DNA from: Candidatus Poseidoniaceae archaeon
Lineage (GTDB): Archaea; Thermoplasmatota; Poseidoniia; Poseidoniales; Poseidoniaceae
Reading direction: 5' to 3'
Assembly: GCA_013330015.1 (NCBI GenBank)
Contig: DUJC01000179.1
Span: 1-5,446, forward strand
Length of the DNA: 5,446 bases
Shown: in pieces, positions 1 through 5,417 of the stretch
Layout of the letters: each line of letters opens with the position of its first letter
Numbering within the stretch: position 1 is the first letter of the stretch
Translations under genes and position numbers: made by a program
Notes under the pieces: model-generated
The model's database searches: none
What the model was told of the DNA's origin: nothing
The model's input: the letters and a program-made list of their open reading frames with translations, nothing else

Positions 1-561
1 CTGAACGTGTTTCGGCATTGTGGCAGAAAAGAGAAGCGTTTGGTGGTCGGGATTCATCTGGTCAACGATGTATTCGAGATCGTCTGCGAATCCCATGCTC
101 AGCATTTCATCGGCTTCATCGAGGACGAGAACATCGTATTGATTGAGGTCAACATTGCCTCGCTCCATGTGGTCGCAGATACGGCCCGGTGTGGCGACCA
201 AAATGGCATCAGGCCATTCGGTCAATTGCTGAATTTGCTTTTTCATCGAGGCACCTCCAATCAGTGCAGTAGCGATGTTGTCAAGCCCACTTAATCGTTC
301 GATTTCATTGACGACTTGCAGGGCTAACTCTCGAGTAGGGCAGATAATGACACCTGGTTTGTGTGTTTGTAGAATAGGGAGAACGAAGGCCGCCGTCTTT
401 CCAGTTCCTGTGCGTGCAGTGGCGAGAACGTCTCGTCCCGCAATCGCTGGTGGTATTGCCATGGCCTGAACGGGAGTTGCAAATTCATATCCGAGGGCAT
501 CCAATCGGTCGAGGAGATGAGCCTCAAGTTCGAGGCTCTCAAAGGTGGTTGAATCGGACAT
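1..561 (-). CDS. DEAD-box RNA helicase, N-terminal part (runs off the left edge)
   Basis: ATP-dependent RNA helicase of superfamily 2, expected to remodel RNA or RNA-protein complexes in the cytoplasm. The visible 187 residues are nearly all of RecA-like domain 1. Motifs appear in the right order: Phe7 with Q motif GYEFATPVQ (24-32), motif I ARTGTGKT (49-56), motif Ia PTRELA (75-80), GG (102-103), motif Ib TPGR (124-127), motif II DEAD (148-151) and motif III SAT (179-181). The reading frame is open to base 1, so domain 2 (motifs IV-VI) and any C-terminal extension lie outside the window. The ATG at 561-559 gives the short N-terminus usual for bacterial and archaeal DEAD-box proteins; no Shine-Dalgarno sequence sits just before it. 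It follows moaC on the same strand after 101 bases, so separate transcription is likely. The family is certain, but which helicase subfamily cannot be told without the C-terminus. Confidence 0.95.
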   Translation of the reverse strand, partial: MSDSTTFESLELEAHLLDRLDALGYEFATPVQAMAIPPAIAGRDVLATARTGTGKTAAFVLPILQTHKPGVIICPTRELALQVVNEIERLSGLDNIATALIGGASMKKQIQQLTEWPDAILVATPGRICDHMERGNVDLNQYDVLVLDEADEMLSMGFADDLEYIVDQMNPDHQTLLFSATMPKHVQ

Positions 562-583
562 CTTGCACACCGCTAGGCGTGCC

Positions 584-603
584 CCAGCAATTTGCCCTGC
601 TGG
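584..603 (-). repeat. 6-base inverted repeat in the helicase leader
   Basis: CCAGCA (584-589) and TGCTGG (598-603) are perfect inverted copies separated by 8 bases, 23-42 bases before the helicase start. If the gene has a leader, this could form a small hairpin in it; alternatively it is a chance palindrome or a protein-binding site. It is short, so the support is weak. Confidence 0.3.
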
Positions 604-612
604 CCTCCCTCG

Positions 613-618
613 TTTAAG
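613..618 (-). promoter_or_regulatory. Weak TATA-like element before the helicase
   Basis: On the minus strand this reads CTTAAA, the most A/T-rich hexamer in the otherwise G/C-rich gap between moaC and the helicase. It lies about 52 bases before the helicase start. An archaeal transcription start about 25 bases downstream would give a leader of roughly 25-30 bases. The match to the archaeal TATA consensus is poor, so this is tentative. Confidence 0.25.
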
Positions 619-643
619 CGCGCCCTATGGATTGTGGCTTTGC

Positions 644-660
644 ATCGTGTTTGACACGAT
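644..660 (-). terminator. Hairpin just after the moaC stop codon
   Basis: ATCGTGT (644-650) and ACACGAT (654-660) form a perfect 7-base inverted repeat with a 3-base loop, starting two bases after the moaC stop codon on the minus strand. The position suggests a 3'-end or processing structure for the moaE-moaC transcript. On the minus strand it is not followed by a T run, so it is not a classical intrinsic terminator, and a role as a binding site cannot be excluded. Confidence 0.4.
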
Positions 661-662
661 TG

Positions 663-1115
663 TCATCCTTTCCGCTTCTCAACGATGTGAAGATCGGTGA
701 TTTTGGCGTTCGGATATTGGCCATCCTCATCCTTCTCGAAGGATTTGATCATGTCAAGAACGCACAGTAGACCTGCGCTGACACCAGTGATGGCTTCCAT
801 CTCGATGCCAGTCTTGTAGTGCGCTGAAACGTGAACTGTGCAACGAAGTGAGGTTCCTTCCCATGCCCAATCAACTTTGCAGCCTTCCAACGGAATAGGA
901 TGACAGTGAGGGATAATTCGAGGTGTTTCCTTGACGGCTTGAATGGCAGCGATGGTTGATGCTTCGATAACATCCCCTTTCTTGACCATCTTATCGACAA
1001 TGGCTTGTTTGGTTGCTGCTTGAAGATGTAGGAGGCCTGTGGCGGTTGCTTTCCGCTCGACAACTGGCTTTGTTCCGATCTCGACGATACCTTGTATTTC
1101 CTTGTCCATGTTCAT
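663..1115 (-). CDS. moaC: Cyclic pyranopterin monophosphate synthase MoaC
   Basis: Second enzyme of molybdenum/tungsten cofactor synthesis. It converts the 3',8-cyclo-GTP product of MoaA into cyclic pyranopterin monophosphate in the cytoplasm, as a hexamer in known members. The 150-residue product matches the family along its whole length. The conserved KKGDV (45-49), PHCHPIPL (69-76), KTGIEMEA (101-108) and DMIK (121-124) are all present. They supply the equivalents of E. coli Lys51, His77, Glu112, Glu114, Asp128 and Lys131 (here Lys46, His72, Glu105, Glu107, Asp121, Lys124), so the enzyme should be active. I chose the ATG at 1115-1113 because it overlaps the moaE stop as ATGA, the usual sign of translational coupling. 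In-frame ATGs at 1133 and 1109 are alternatives. It forms an operon with moaE upstream; moaA, moaB and moaD are not in this window. Confidence 0.96.
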   Translation of the reverse strand: MNMDKEIQGIVEIGTKPVVERKATATGLLHLQAATKQAIVDKMVKKGDVIEASTIAAIQAVKETPRIIPHCHPIPLEGCKVDWAWEGTSLRCTVHVSAHYKTGIEMEAITGVSAGLLCVLDMIKSFEKDEDGQYPNAKITDLHIVEKRKG

Positions 1116-1537
1116 CCCAATCCTGCTTTCCAAGTCGATCCTTGAGAGGTCACTTCACGCTTCCACAACGGGGCCTGTTTCTTGAGCTCATCGATGAGCC
1201 ATTCACATGCTCGAAATGCCTCCTTACGATGAGGGCTTGCAACGTGTATGCTGACGATCGATTCTTGTGGTTCGACACGTCCAGTTCGATGTGCCATGGC
1301 TACTGATAAGGTTCCGAATGTGTCGCACGCTTGGTTGGCTAAATCTCGAAGCACCGGCCCGAGCTTCTCTTGCCATGCATCGAACTCAAGAGCGTAGACC
1401 TCTGCATCGCCTTCCGTCCCTCGAGTGATGCCGAGGAAAGAGACGATAGCGCCGCATCCCTTTGTTTCGAGTTGCTCTCGTAACGCATTGTGATCGAGGG
1501 CGTCAATCGCCTCTTCGATGATGATGTGGCGCCTCAT
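1112..1537 (-). CDS. moaE: Molybdopterin synthase large (catalytic) subunit MoaE
   Basis: With the sulfur carrier MoaD, this protein inserts two sulfurs into cyclic pyranopterin monophosphate to make molybdopterin. With the ATG at 1537-1535 the product is 141 residues. Key positions then fall at the E. coli numbers: GAIVSFLGITR ending at Arg39, AHRTGRVE (82-89), SPHRKEAF with His103-Arg104, and the lysines Lys119 and Lys126 in the LKKQAPLWKRE stretch (118-128). That register is why I prefer this start over the upstream in-frame ATG at 1558, which would add seven residues (MRSLRIT). No Shine-Dalgarno sequence precedes either start. The stop overlaps the moaC start by 4 bases, so the two genes are co-transcribed. 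The start diverges from the oxidoreductase gene across a gap of about 51 bases. A moaD partner must be encoded elsewhere. Confidence 0.95.
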   Translation of the reverse strand: MRRHIIIEEAIDALDHNALREQLETKGCGAIVSFLGITRGTEGDAEVYALEFDAWQEKLGPVLRDLANQACDTFGTLSVAMAHRTGRVEPQESIVSIHVASPHRKEAFRACEWLIDELKKQAPLWKREVTSQGSTWKAGLG

Positions 1538-1588
1538 GGTGATGCGAAGGGAGCGCATGATTCAAGGGTAACGGCTCGATGGGGCAAC
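1538..1588. promoter_or_regulatory. Compact divergent promoter region between moaE and the oxidoreductase
   Basis: About 51 bases separate two genes read in opposite directions, so both promoters must fit here or extend into coding sequence. I see no convincing TATA box in either orientation. The most A/T-rich part on the minus strand, CTTGAATCAT (1565-1556), lies 19-28 bases before the preferred moaE start and is only a weak candidate. The region is assigned as regulatory from gene orientation alone. Confidence 0.35.
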
Positions 1589-2854
1589 ATGGCCGATAGC
1601 GCTGACTCGACCAAACCCATCCACATCATGGGTGCTGGATTGTCGGGTCTGGCTGCAGCAACCATCCTTGCGAAAGCAGGTAAAGAGGTTCATGTTCACG
1701 ATGTTCGCAGCGATTCTGGAGCACGATTTGATGGGGATTTCCAAGCTCTCGAGAATTGGTCGATGGACGTTGATTTCTTTGACCAATTGAAGGAGTGGGG
1801 CTTCGATGCATCAGAATTTCAAGCCACTGAATTCCAAGTTGTTGATCTGATTCATCCAGATGATGTCATTACGCAACCAAAGAGCAATCGTGTTGCCTAT
1901 CGAATCGTCGAGCGAGGTACATCAGATCACACCATCGACCAAGGAATGAAGCGTCAAGCCATGGCTGCAGGAGCAACAATTCATTACAAATCTCGAGTTA
2001 AGGAAGAGGATTGTACCATCATCGCTTGTGGCCCAAAAGGGACATCAGCTGTGGCATATGGCGAGATTTTCAAAACCTCACATCCCAATCACATCGCGTT
2101 TCAATTGAACGACAAACTCGCACCAGGAGCGTATTCTTACCTCATCATCGTCGACGGCGTCGGCCTCATCTGTACGTGTTTGTGGAGAAAGCAATCCAAG
2201 AATGAACGCTTCCTCAATGAGACCATCGCATGGTACGAAAAGCACTATCCGAACCTTGACCGAACGCCCATCAAGCGCGTCGGTGGGAAAGGTGATTTTA
2301 CCATCAACCAACGTTACAAGCAAGATGGTCGATACTACGTCGGAGAGTCAGGTGGCCTCCAGGATTTCATGTGGGGATTCGGTATGCGCATGGCGGTCTG
2401 GTCCGGCGTTTTAGCTGCGAAGGATCTGCTTGGGGAGTGCGATTATGAAACCGAGGTTCGCAAGCAATTGCTGCCATATGTTCGTACAAGTGTTGCCAAT
2501 CGATGGCTGATGAACCGTGTTGGTGATGGTATGTTCAAACGAATGTGTCGTGCTTGGATGAAGGATCAAAAGAAACGAAATGATGGTCTTGTTTGGATTG
2601 GAAAGTTGTTCCGACCTCGCTGGTACAAAACGCTCCTGTATCACATGGTTACCCCGTTCATGCTGACCAAAGATCCGAAGGCGATGGGTCGTGGTGTTCG
2701 ACGCATGCCGTTCCGAAAGGCCAAAGCGAGAGATGTGTGGGAACAGTCCCCTGAAGCAGCCTCCATCGGAGAGAAGTGGAATGAAGTTCGACGAGGTGGA
2801 GGTAAAGTTTCGTTTGCTAACGACTCGGATGAGGCGAGCATTTCCAGCGAGTAG
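1589..2854 (+). CDS. FAD-dependent oxidoreductase, geranylgeranyl-reductase-like
   Basis: A 421-residue flavoprotein with a Rossmann FAD-binding start. GAGLSGLAAA (15-24) is the GxGxxG motif, and Asp38 ends the second strand, where the acidic residue that binds the adenosine ribose is expected. TIIACG (143-148) is the second dinucleotide-contact region. YVGESGGLQDFMWGFGMR (250-267) matches the late GDAxG-type FAD motif of geranylgeranyl reductases and related hydroxylase-fold enzymes. The last 130 residues are rich in Arg, Lys and aromatic residues, including RPRWYKTLLYHM, and may touch the membrane surface; no signal peptide or clear membrane span is seen. In archaea such enzymes often saturate isoprenoid lipid chains, but this member lacks the textbook reductase motifs I would need to claim that, so the substrate is open. 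I chose the ATG at 1589; an upstream ATG at 1490 would overlap moaE and add 33 residues that precede the FAD motif and look unlike protein of this family. Confidence 0.82.
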   Translation: MADSADSTKPIHIMGAGLSGLAAATILAKAGKEVHVHDVRSDSGARFDGDFQALENWSMDVDFFDQLKEWGFDASEFQATEFQVVDLIHPDDVITQPKSNRVAYRIVERGTSDHTIDQGMKRQAMAAGATIHYKSRVKEEDCTIIACGPKGTSAVAYGEIFKTSHPNHIAFQLNDKLAPGAYSYLIIVDGVGLICTCLWRKQSKNERFLNETIAWYEKHYPNLDRTPIKRVGGKGDFTINQRYKQDGRYYVGESGGLQDFMWGFGMRMAVWSGVLAAKDLLGECDYETEVRKQLLPYVRTSVANRWLMNRVGDGMFKRMCRAWMKDQKKRNDGLVWIGKLFRPRWYKTLLYHMVTPFMLTKDPKAMGRGVRRMPFRKAKARDVWEQSPEAASIGEKWNEVRRGGGKVSFANDSDEASISSE

Positions 2855-2859
2855 ACGCG

Positions 2860-2884
2860 ACGATTCGTTCATAATGCGAATCGT
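2860..2884 (+). repeat. Perfect 8-base inverted repeat before the crotonase gene
   Basis: ACGATTCG (2860-2867) and CGAATCGT (2877-2884) are perfect inverted copies with a 9-base spacer, TTCATAATG. A run of four T (2884-2887) begins at the right arm. The repeat starts 5 bases after the oxidoreductase stop and ends 12 bases before the crotonase ATG. As RNA it could end the upstream transcript; as DNA it could be an operator around the TATA-like spacer. The sequence alone does not decide between these. Confidence 0.6.
2868..2875 (+). promoter_or_regulatory. TATA-like element for the crotonase gene
   Basis: TTCATAAT is centred about 25 bases before the crotonase ATG, the spacing expected for an archaeal TATA box driving a leaderless mRNA. 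No Shine-Dalgarno sequence precedes that ATG, which fits leaderless translation. The match to the consensus is moderate. The element is embedded in the spacer of the inverted repeat. Confidence 0.4.
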
Positions 2885-2896
2885 TTTCGGACAAAT

Positions 2897-3751
2897 ATGA
2901 GCGACCTCAATTTCGAAGCCATGCCCAACAAACTCGTGAACTATGCTACTCTCGATGGTATTGCCGTCATCGAATTAGCGAGTGATGCTGCAGGAGCACC
3001 ACTGACCGAAACCAACGATCGTTCTCCGAACACGTACACACACGAGATGATGAGCGACCTTGACGATGCAATCATCAAGGCACGATTCGATGACGACGTC
3101 TCCTGCATTGTTTTGACTGGTAACGGGTCCTCTTTCTTCTCCGCAGGTGCATCCATTCAAATGCTCAACAGCGTATCGCCTGGTTTCAAGTACAATTTCT
3201 GTCTTCACGCCAACGAAACACTCTCCCGTCTTGAGCAGACCTCGAAGTTGGTCGTTTGCGCCATCAACGGTCACGCAGTCGGTGGCGGTCTTGAAATCGC
3301 TATGGCAGCTGACATTCGCATTGCTCGCAAGAACTCTGGAAAGGTCGGTCTACCTGAGATCAACCTTGGTGTTCTCGCAGGTACTGGTGGAACCGCACGA
3401 TTGACTCGCCTCATTGGAAAGGCCAAGGCGCTAGAGATGATGGTTACGGGTGAACTAATGTCCTTCGAGGATGCACATGCACACAACCTCATCAACCACA
3501 TCTGGGAAGGCGACGCTGCTGACTTCCGCCGAGACATTCTCGACTGGTGCGGCCAGTTTACACTACCAAACAAGGCAACAAAGGCTGTTGGAAACATCAA
3601 GCGTTCCTGCCAGACTGGACCAGAAATTCCATTCGAGTACCATCTTGCTCTTGAGCGAGAGTTGCAAGCTGCACTGTTCAACTCGAGCGATGCGAAGGAA
3701 GGAATTGCAGCATACGTCGAAAAGCGTGTTGCAAACTTCACCGGTGAATGA
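2897..3751 (+). CDS. Enoyl-CoA hydratase/isomerase family protein (crotonase fold)
   Basis: A 284-residue crotonase-superfamily enzyme, acting on CoA thioesters in the cytoplasm; hydration of 2-enoyl-CoA in beta-oxidation is the most likely reaction. The first oxyanion-hole region is FFSAGASIQML (80-90) and the second is NGHAVGGGLEIAMAAD (124-139). Both acid residues of a true hydratase are present: Glu133 in GGGLEIA and Glu154 in LPEINLG, followed by the usual GTGGTARL (162-169). The stretch FKYNFCLHANETLSRLE (97-113) is recalled from bacterial family members, which could point to old transfer from bacteria; this is an impression, not a test. An in-frame ATG at 2921 is an alternative start. 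The stop overlaps the aldolase start as ATGA, so the two are translated together. Family assignment is firm, exact substrate is not. Confidence 0.92.
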   Translation: MSDLNFEAMPNKLVNYATLDGIAVIELASDAAGAPLTETNDRSPNTYTHEMMSDLDDAIIKARFDDDVSCIVLTGNGSSFFSAGASIQMLNSVSPGFKYNFCLHANETLSRLEQTSKLVVCAINGHAVGGGLEIAMAADIRIARKNSGKVGLPEINLGVLAGTGGTARLTRLIGKAKALEMMVTGELMSFEDAHAHNLINHIWEGDAADFRRDILDWCGQFTLPNKATKAVGNIKRSCQTGPEIPFEYHLALERELQAALFNSSDAKEGIAAYVEKRVANFTGE

Positions 3752-4689
3752 GCGTGAATGGAATGTCCGATTATCACATTCCTGCTGACGTACCCGATGA
3801 CCTTGCAGACACGTATCTTGAGAACTTGATGGCTGCTACATGCGGCACTGGTTCGATGAATCTGTTTGCGTGCGATCAAAAAATCGAGCACTTGAATGAT
3901 GACTTCTACGATGGTGGAGATTCAATCCCACTTTCATCCAACGACCCTGGCCATCTTTTCGAAATTGGAGCACAAGCTCATCGAGAAGGTACAGTTGGTG
4001 TTCTCGCTGCACAAGGAGGGCTCATCTCCTTGTATGGCCGTGACCATCCTGATGTTCCTTATTTGGTAAAACTGAACTCCAAGTCACACTTGGTCAAGAC
4101 CAAGCAACGCGATCCAATCAGTCTCGCCATGTGGGACATGGACGATGTCATGTCTCTCGTTTCCAACGGTCTGAATGTTGTTGGAATCGGTTACACCGTG
4201 TACATCGGTAGCGAATACGAGCATGAAATGATGACAGAAGCTGCGCATTTCATTCGTCAAGCCCACGAAGAAGGCATGATTGCAGTCGTTTGGATGTATC
4301 CTCGAGGCAAAGCGGTTGAGGATGAGAAAGATCCACAGTTGATTTCTGGTGCTGCAGGTGTTGCAGCATGCATTGGTGCTGACTTTGCAAAGGTCAACTA
4401 CCCTCGTGCATGGGATGGAATGACGCAACCAGAATCGCTGAAAGTTGCAGTTGAGGCTGCAGGCCGATGTGGAATCATTTGCTCAGGAGGCGGTTCGCTC
4501 CCTGCTCGTGACTTCTTGCAACGTCTCTGGGATCAAATCAACATCAGTGGTTGTAAAGGGGCAGCAACTGGACGCAACATTCACCAGAAGTCGACCGACG
4601 AAGCTGTTCGTATGACGGCGGCTTGTCACGCCATCATTTCACAAGGGGCAAGTGTTGACGAAGCCATGGATATTTTCCAAGGCAACTGA
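3748..4689 (+). CDS. Class I fructose-bisphosphate aldolase, DhnA/archaeal type
   Basis: A 313-residue TIM-barrel aldolase of the DhnA/DeoC-like group. It would use a lysine Schiff base to cleave or form fructose 1,6-bisphosphate from dihydroxyacetone phosphate and glyceraldehyde 3-phosphate. Family landmarks are NLFACDQKIEHLNDDF (38-53), WMYPRG (182-187) with the conserved aromatic/Pro-Arg active-site strand, GADFAKVNYP with the probable Schiff-base lysine Lys215, the phosphate-binding CSGGGS (245-250), and GRNIHQ (275-280). It is longer than the typical 260-280 residue archaeal enzyme, mostly through the N-terminal region. The ATG at 3748 overlaps the crotonase stop by 4 bases; ATG 3763 is an alternative that would leave a 11-base gap. 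GGTGA lies directly against the first ATG, too close for a normal ribosome site. A related aldolase with a different sugar phosphate substrate is possible. Confidence 0.88.
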   Translation: MSVNGMSDYHIPADVPDDLADTYLENLMAATCGTGSMNLFACDQKIEHLNDDFYDGGDSIPLSSNDPGHLFEIGAQAHREGTVGVLAAQGGLISLYGRDHPDVPYLVKLNSKSHLVKTKQRDPISLAMWDMDDVMSLVSNGLNVVGIGYTVYIGSEYEHEMMTEAAHFIRQAHEEGMIAVVWMYPRGKAVEDEKDPQLISGAAGVAACIGADFAKVNYPRAWDGMTQPESLKVAVEAAGRCGIICSGGGSLPARDFLQRLWDQINISGCKGAATGRNIHQKSTDEAVRMTAACHAIISQGASVDEAMDIFQGN

Positions 4690-4690
4690 A

Positions 4691-4705
4691 GTAAAACTGT
4701 TTTAC
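4691..4705. repeat. 15-base perfect palindrome after the aldolase gene
   Basis: GTAAAAC and GTTTTAC flank a single central T, two bases after the aldolase stop. The one-base centre makes a full RNA hairpin impossible, although a shorter stem could form, so a dimeric protein-binding site is at least as likely as a terminator. It lies about 45-60 bases before the DUF2892 start and 16 bases before that gene's TATA-like box. Confidence 0.45.
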
Positions 4706-4720
4706 GCACGTTGAACAAGG

Positions 4721-4728
4721 TTTTATTG
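4721..4728 (+). promoter_or_regulatory. TATA-like box for the DUF2892 gene
   Basis: TTTTATTG ends 22 bases and begins 30 bases before the ATG at 4751. That spacing fits an archaeal TATA box with transcription starting at or next to the start codon, that is, a leaderless mRNA. No Shine-Dalgarno sequence is found before this ATG. Confidence 0.5.
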
Positions 4729-4739
4729 TCGAAGTTACG

Positions 4740-4744
4740 TTTTT
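4740..4744 (+). terminator. T-run region downstream of the aldolase
   Basis: Three short T runs follow the aldolase stop on the coding strand: TTTT at 4700-4703, TTTT at 4721-4724 and TTTTT at 4740-4744. Archaeal RNA polymerase commonly stops at such oligo-T tracts, so termination of the crotonase-aldolase transcript here is plausible. The same bases also serve the next gene's promoter region. Confidence 0.35.
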
Positions 4745-4750
4745 CTAAAT

Positions 4751-4987
4751 ATGAAAAATGTTGGCGGTGCTGAGAGATTAACCCGTGCATTGTTTGGATC
4801 GAGTTTTGTTTTGTTGGATTTTTTTGCAACAATTCAACTTGAACTGGTCTTCCTGATTATCGGTTTGTGGGGTGTATTGACATCAGCCTTCGGCTACTGC
4901 CCATTCAATGGCCTCATGGGGAGAAACACATGTGCCATCCAATACAATGATGCATCACCCGAAGAAGTGGCTGTTGAAACAGCTTAG
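4751..4987 (+). CDS. Small DUF2892 (YgaP-like) membrane protein
   Basis: A 78-residue protein with two predicted membrane helices, about residues 13-28 and 31-47, joined by a very short turn. The N-terminal MKNVGGAERLTRALFG and the GYCPFNGLMGRNTC stretch (48-61) with Cys50 and Cys61 are hallmarks of DUF2892, the transmembrane domain also found attached to rhodanese in YgaP. The length is normal for stand-alone members. The two cysteines suggest a link to thiol or sulfur chemistry, but the family's function is not known and no rhodanese is seen here. The first ATG is the natural start, preceded by an A/T-rich TATA-like region rather than a ribosome site. Its stop codon overlaps the stop of the gene on the opposite strand. 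Confidence 0.85.
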   Translation: MKNVGGAERLTRALFGSSFVLLDFFATIQLELVFLIIGLWGVLTSAFGYCPFNGLMGRNTCAIQYNDASPEEVAVETA

Positions 4988-5310
4988 TTCTTCTTCATAT
5001 CATCGCCCATGGTAATGTTACCTTCTTGGTCAATGATGATTGGAGTACCTTCCTTCCATCCTGGGCAGTTGTCTTCAACCCAGATTCGAGTGGCCCACTC
5101 GCAGATGTCGTATCCGCCAGAGAGAATGCCGGATCGCTTGATGTATCCGACCTTGACGATGTCTTTGTCTTTGGAGAGAACGTTGCCAAGTTGTTGGCTT
5201 GTCGTACCGTGACGCATGGTGCTGTTGATGTGTTCTAGGATCTCTGCGGTGTTGCGTGGTCGATCGCCTAGGAATTTCTTGATTTTTTCTCGTATGCGTA
5301 CAGTTTTCAT
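4984..5310 (-). CDS. Small winged-helix-like protein of unknown function
   Basis: A 108-residue soluble protein. Residues 1-60 look like a winged helix-turn-helix: a basic first helix RIREKIKKFLG (5-15), a second helix TAEILEHINS (21-30), a possible recognition helix TTSQQLGNVLS (36-46), then the wing-like IVKVGYIKR (51-59). The second half, YDICEWATRIWVEDN (67-81), has aromatic and acidic residues and may be a partner or dimer region. I recall similar small proteins in marine Group II archaea but do not know a function. The ATG at 5310 is fixed by a strong Shine-Dalgarno sequence; the frame stays open upstream to an ATG at 5403, but that part would run through the ribosome site and TATA box. 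Its stop (TAA) overlaps that of the DUF2892 gene. A DNA-binding regulator is the leading idea, not proven. Confidence 0.8.
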   Translation of the reverse strand: MKTVRIREKIKKFLGDRPRNTAEILEHINSTMRHGTTSQQLGNVLSKDKDIVKVGYIKRSGILSGGYDICEWATRIWVEDNCPGWKEGTPIIIDQEGNITMGDDMKKN

Positions 5311-5318
5311 GTTCTTGT

Positions 5319-5326
5319 CCTCCTTT
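5319..5326 (-). promoter_or_regulatory. Strong Shine-Dalgarno sequence for the winged-helix gene
   Basis: On the minus strand AAAGGAGG ends 8 bases before the ATG at 5310. It is the only near-perfect ribosome-binding site in the window and decides the start codon of this gene over the upstream in-frame ATG. Confidence 0.85.
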
Positions 5327-5382
5327 GAATTTCGCTTTTCGCTCTTGGGCGATGTCGCTGTACCAAAGGAGCGAGGCCACTC

Positions 5383-5388
5383 ATATAA
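5383..5388 (-). promoter_or_regulatory. TATA box for the winged-helix gene
   Basis: The minus strand reads GGTTATATGAG, with TTATAT at 5388-5383. It lies about 73 bases before the start codon, so transcription would begin near 5358-5361 and leave a leader of about 50 bases carrying the Shine-Dalgarno sequence. It is the best TATA match in the window. Confidence 0.6.
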
Positions 5389-5398
5389 CCGTTCCTCC

Positions 5399-5417
5399 AA
5401 CAAACGACGAGTTTGTT
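5399..5417. repeat. 7-base inverted repeat next to the winged-helix promoter
   Basis: AACAAAC (5399-5405) and GTTTGTT (5411-5417) are perfect inverted copies with a 5-base spacer. The repeat lies 10 bases upstream of the TATA box relative to transcription of the winged-helix gene, where an archaeal activator or the TFB contact region would sit. It could bind a dimeric regulator, or be the end of a gene beyond the window. Confidence 0.5.

Noticed and set aside
562..662. Possible small RNA or tRNA gene in the gap between moaC and the helicase
   Set aside because: No cloverleaf, anticodon arm or T-arm motif can be found; the two short inverted repeats are the only structure.
1490..1588. Upstream start for the FAD oxidoreductase adding 33 residues
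   Set aside because: It would overlap the start of moaE on the other strand, and the extra residues do not resemble the short N-terminus that normally precedes the GxGxxG motif.
2411..2872. Long open frame on the minus strand opposite the oxidoreductase
   Set aside because: It lies wholly across a well-supported flavoprotein gene, shows no recognisable motif and has no promoter or ribosome site that stands out.
3271..3891. 206-residue open frame on the minus strand opposite the crotonase
   Set aside because: It is a shadow of the crotonase and aldolase coding sequence; its composition, rich in Ser, Arg and Pro, is typical of antisense translation.
5311..5403. Longer start for the winged-helix protein at 5403
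   Set aside because: The extension runs through the strong Shine-Dalgarno sequence and the TATA box and has low-complexity charged content, so it is most likely untranslated leader and promoter.
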